This document shows, in pieces, positions 28,774 to 30,390 of a DNA stretch of 30,390 nt; positions within the stretch are counted from its first letter, which is position 1, and each line of letters starts with the position of its first letter. Location: IMG/VR virus record IMGVR_UViG_3300044608_000137, positions 1 through 30,390 of that record, one strand, 5' to 3'. Source of the stretch: a virus. A program made the position numbers and the translations under genes. Under the pieces are notes generated by a model that was not told the DNA's origin, made no database searches, and was given only the letters and a program-made list of their open reading frames with translations.

Positions 28774-29852
28774 TGGCTAATATATCAGCACGTTCCCCAT
28801 TTATAGTAGAGATAGATGAAGCAGGACAAATAGAAACGAAAGTAGAATTAAGAATATGGAACGGGTCACCTGCTTCTGTACCAGCTTCAGCAACGTATAC
28901 TTTAAGCAAGCTTATACCTGCGCCAACGGTTACAAAAACAACTTACAATATTAGTCCGTACATAAAAGAATATATAACGCACGCATCGTTTCAAAACAAC
29001 TATAATGTTACCAATACGGCTTTAACTAATGCGGAAAGCTGCAACGTACAAGTAAAAAGATTTAAGAAATTAACTACAACTTTTACGCAGGTAGGTAGCA
29101 CGGAGTTATATACTGCTTTTGATGGTTACGGATTATATACGGAAGGTTACAATGAGGACTTAGGCGAAGTATTATTATATGAAAAGACGTATTATTATTT
29201 ATACGATGCTAACGCAAATTTAGCAACCGATACTTTAAAAAGAGCAGGTAGTGTAACGTGGAATGCTACTGCAGGGCAAAAGCTAAGATACACCGAGTTA
29301 GGCACAGGAACAATATTTAATGCGACAATACCTACAAGCGATGTAATAACATCTTTTAGGGTAAGCACTTCTTTCTACGACAACGGGAACTTAATGGAGA
29401 TTTTAGATGCTTCAAATAATGTTCTTTGGAGTGCTACCTTTAAGCCAAAAACAGAATGTAAATATGAGCCTGTTTGCTGCGACTTTATCAATAGATACGG
29501 AGCGTGGCAAAGAGAGTTCTTCTTTAAGGCATCTAAGAATAGTATTAACGTTGAAAACTCAGAGTATAATTTGCTTCAGTCCAATCTTGTTAATTATAGC
29601 GTATTGGAAGGACAAAGAAAAACGTTCAACACTAACTATTCAGAAACTATTACGGTGAATACGGATTGGGTATCTGAGGACTTCAGCGAGAATCTACGTG
29701 AGTTAATGACAAGTGAAAGAATATTGTTAGACAATAGACCTGTTAAACTAAACACGAAAAGCACGGAGTTATTTAAACAGATAAACACGAAAATGATAAA
29801 CTATACTTTAGAATTTCAGTATGCAAGTGACATCATTAACAACGTAGTATAA
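28773..29852 (+). CDS. Tail-associated structural protein, 359 aa
   Basis: This 359-residue protein (MANISARSPFIVEIDEAGQI...) is beta-rich in the first two thirds. A conserved-looking stretch CKYEPVCCDFINRYGAWQRE has three Cys in eleven residues. A basic and polar C-terminus follows with EFQYASDII. The same combination occurs in the protein before the 781-residue tail gene in Bacteroidota phages, in my recollection. It may be a distal tail or baseplate component. The stop and the next ATG share one base (TAATG). Confidence 0.65.
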   Translation: MANISARSPFIVEIDEAGQIETKVELRIWNGSPASVPASATYTLSKLIPAPTVTKTTYNISPYIKEYITHASFQNNYNVTNTALTNAESCNVQVKRFKKLTTTFTQVGSTELYTAFDGYGLYTEGYNEDLGEVLLYEKTYYYLYDANANLATDTLKRAGSVTWNATAGQKLRYTELGTGTIFNATIPTSDVITSFRVSTSFYDNGNLMEILDASNNVLWSATFKPKTECKYEPVCCDFINRYGAWQREFFFKASKNSINVENSEYNLLQSNLVNYSVLEGQRKTFNTNYSETITVNTDWVSEDFSENLRELMTSERILLDNRPVKLNTKSTELFKQINTKMINYTLEFQYASDIINNVV

Positions 29853-30390
29853 TGAAAAGAAAAGTACAGATATATATTGAAGGTGAGCGTTTAGAGTTAT
29901 TCGATGACGAAAAGATTTCTATAACATCGAGCATTCAAAACGTACAAGATATTGCTAAAACATTTACTGATTTATCACAGAGTTTTACCGTACCTGCAAG
30001 TGAGCATAACAACGCTATATTTAAACACTTTTACGAGAATGCTATAGATAATAGCTACGACTATCAGGTAAGAAGGGATGCAAGGATAGAGATAGATTTA
30101 ATTCCGTTTAGAACAGGTAAGATACAACTCGAAAAGGCGAATGTAAAAAAGGGTTTAGCACAAAGTTATAGCATTACGTTTTACGGCGATTTAAGAACGT
30201 TACAAGATTACTTCGGAGAAGACAAGCTAAACACTTTAGATATGTCTCCTTACACGCACGAATACAACGGTGCACAAGTTCAAACACGAATAACATCAAG
30301 TTCAAGCTATGACATACGATATCCTTTAATCTCAAGTAGTAGAGTTTGGCAGTATGGCGGTGGTGGAGCGCAAGACATAAGCCAGAATAG
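29852..30390 (+). CDS. Large tail-associated structural protein, N-terminal part
   Basis: This is the first 179 codons of the 781-residue protein whose remainder is at 1-1934. It begins MKRKVQIYIEGERLELFDDE. The segment SIQNVQDIAKTFTDLSQSFT, followed by VPASEHNNAIFKHFYENAI, is a pattern I recognise from the start of large tail proteins in Bacteroidota phages. The region to about residue 130 is strand-rich. The frame passes unbroken through the 127-base overlap into base 3 of the window, which supports the circular reading. Confidence 0.75.
   Translation, partial: MKRKVQIYIEGERLELFDDEKISITSSIQNVQDIAKTFTDLSQSFTVPASEHNNAIFKHFYENAIDNSYDYQVRRDARIEIDLIPFRTGKIQLEKANVKKGLAQSYSITFYGDLRTLQDYFGEDKLNTLDMSPYTHEYNGAQVQTRITSSSSYDIRYPLISSSRVWQYGGGGAQDISQN
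30264..30390. repeat. Terminal direct repeat, right copy
   Basis: Identical to 1-127. It lies inside the 781-residue tail protein gene. See the left copy for interpretation. Confidence 0.95.

Noticed and set aside
29407-29658. Plus-strand frame of 83 codons inside the 359-residue tail gene
   Set aside because: Fully internal to a well-supported gene, with no coupling or domain-like sequence.
1-30390. tRNA genes, CRISPR arrays, insertion sequences, integrase or repressor
   Set aside because: I read through the gaps between genes and saw no cloverleaf-like CCA-ending segments, no regularly spaced repeats, no transposase motifs and no integrase or repressor proteins. A tRNA scan would settle the first point.

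Overview
The window is a complete, circularly permuted phage genome. Bases 1-127 are repeated exactly at 30264-30390, so the unit is a 30,263-bp circle (or an assembly of a circularly permuted or terminally redundant linear molecule). The gene starting at 29852 reads through the junction and ends at 1934. All credible genes lie on the + strand, packed tightly with many ATGA/TAATG stop-start overlaps. The virion genes are those of a tailed, siphovirus-like phage with a 652-residue tape measure. The host is most likely a member of Bacteroidota, probably Flavobacteriia. Reasons: the DNA is AT-rich, start codons lack clear Shine-Dalgarno sequences, there is a textbook Bacteroidota promoter (TTTG-N19-TACATTTG) at 14383-14413, and many proteins resemble families I know from Flavobacterium-type phages. 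I see no integrase, repressor or lysogeny region, so a virulent lifestyle is the simplest reading.

Layout, starting at the packaging genes. 23802-25375: a ParB-domain protein and an ABC ATPase-GNAT acetyltransferase fusion. 25397-26861: small and large terminase. 26839-1934 (through the junction): a probable tail assembly chaperone with a -1 frameshift, neck/tail completion proteins and two large tail-associated proteins. 2086-4044: tape measure. 4063-6962: prohead protease, small Cys-rich protein, scaffold and major capsid protein, closed by a strong terminator. 7059-7610: probable tail tube protein, closed by a second terminator. 7698-10515: a small beta protein, portal and head-tail connector. 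10582-12466: fibre genes. 12494-13407: holin-like proteins and an M15 endolysin, then a terminator.

13444-14220 is a lone DEDD exonuclease between two terminators. The early operon starts from the promoter at 14383. It carries a run of very small ORFs, a stand-alone DnaA domain IV protein, ERF recombinase plus lambda-exo-like nuclease, an SSB-like protein, a structured leader RNA before a DUF6291-like protein and a DnaB/RepA-type helicase, a PD-(D/E)XK-like protein, NinG, more small ORFs, and a phage sigma factor that probably switches on the late genes.

The items most worth a second look are: (1) the ParB + ABC-GNAT pair, which occupies the place where related phages commonly carry a ParB-linked DNA methyltransferase, and may be a Mom-like DNA modification system; (2) the leader RNA at 18396-18489, with two crossing perfect helices and a U-tract in front of the replication genes; (3) the U9 -1 frameshift at 27510; (4) a compact pseudoknot at 14663-14687; and (5) a beta-repeat domain inserted into the head-tail connector.
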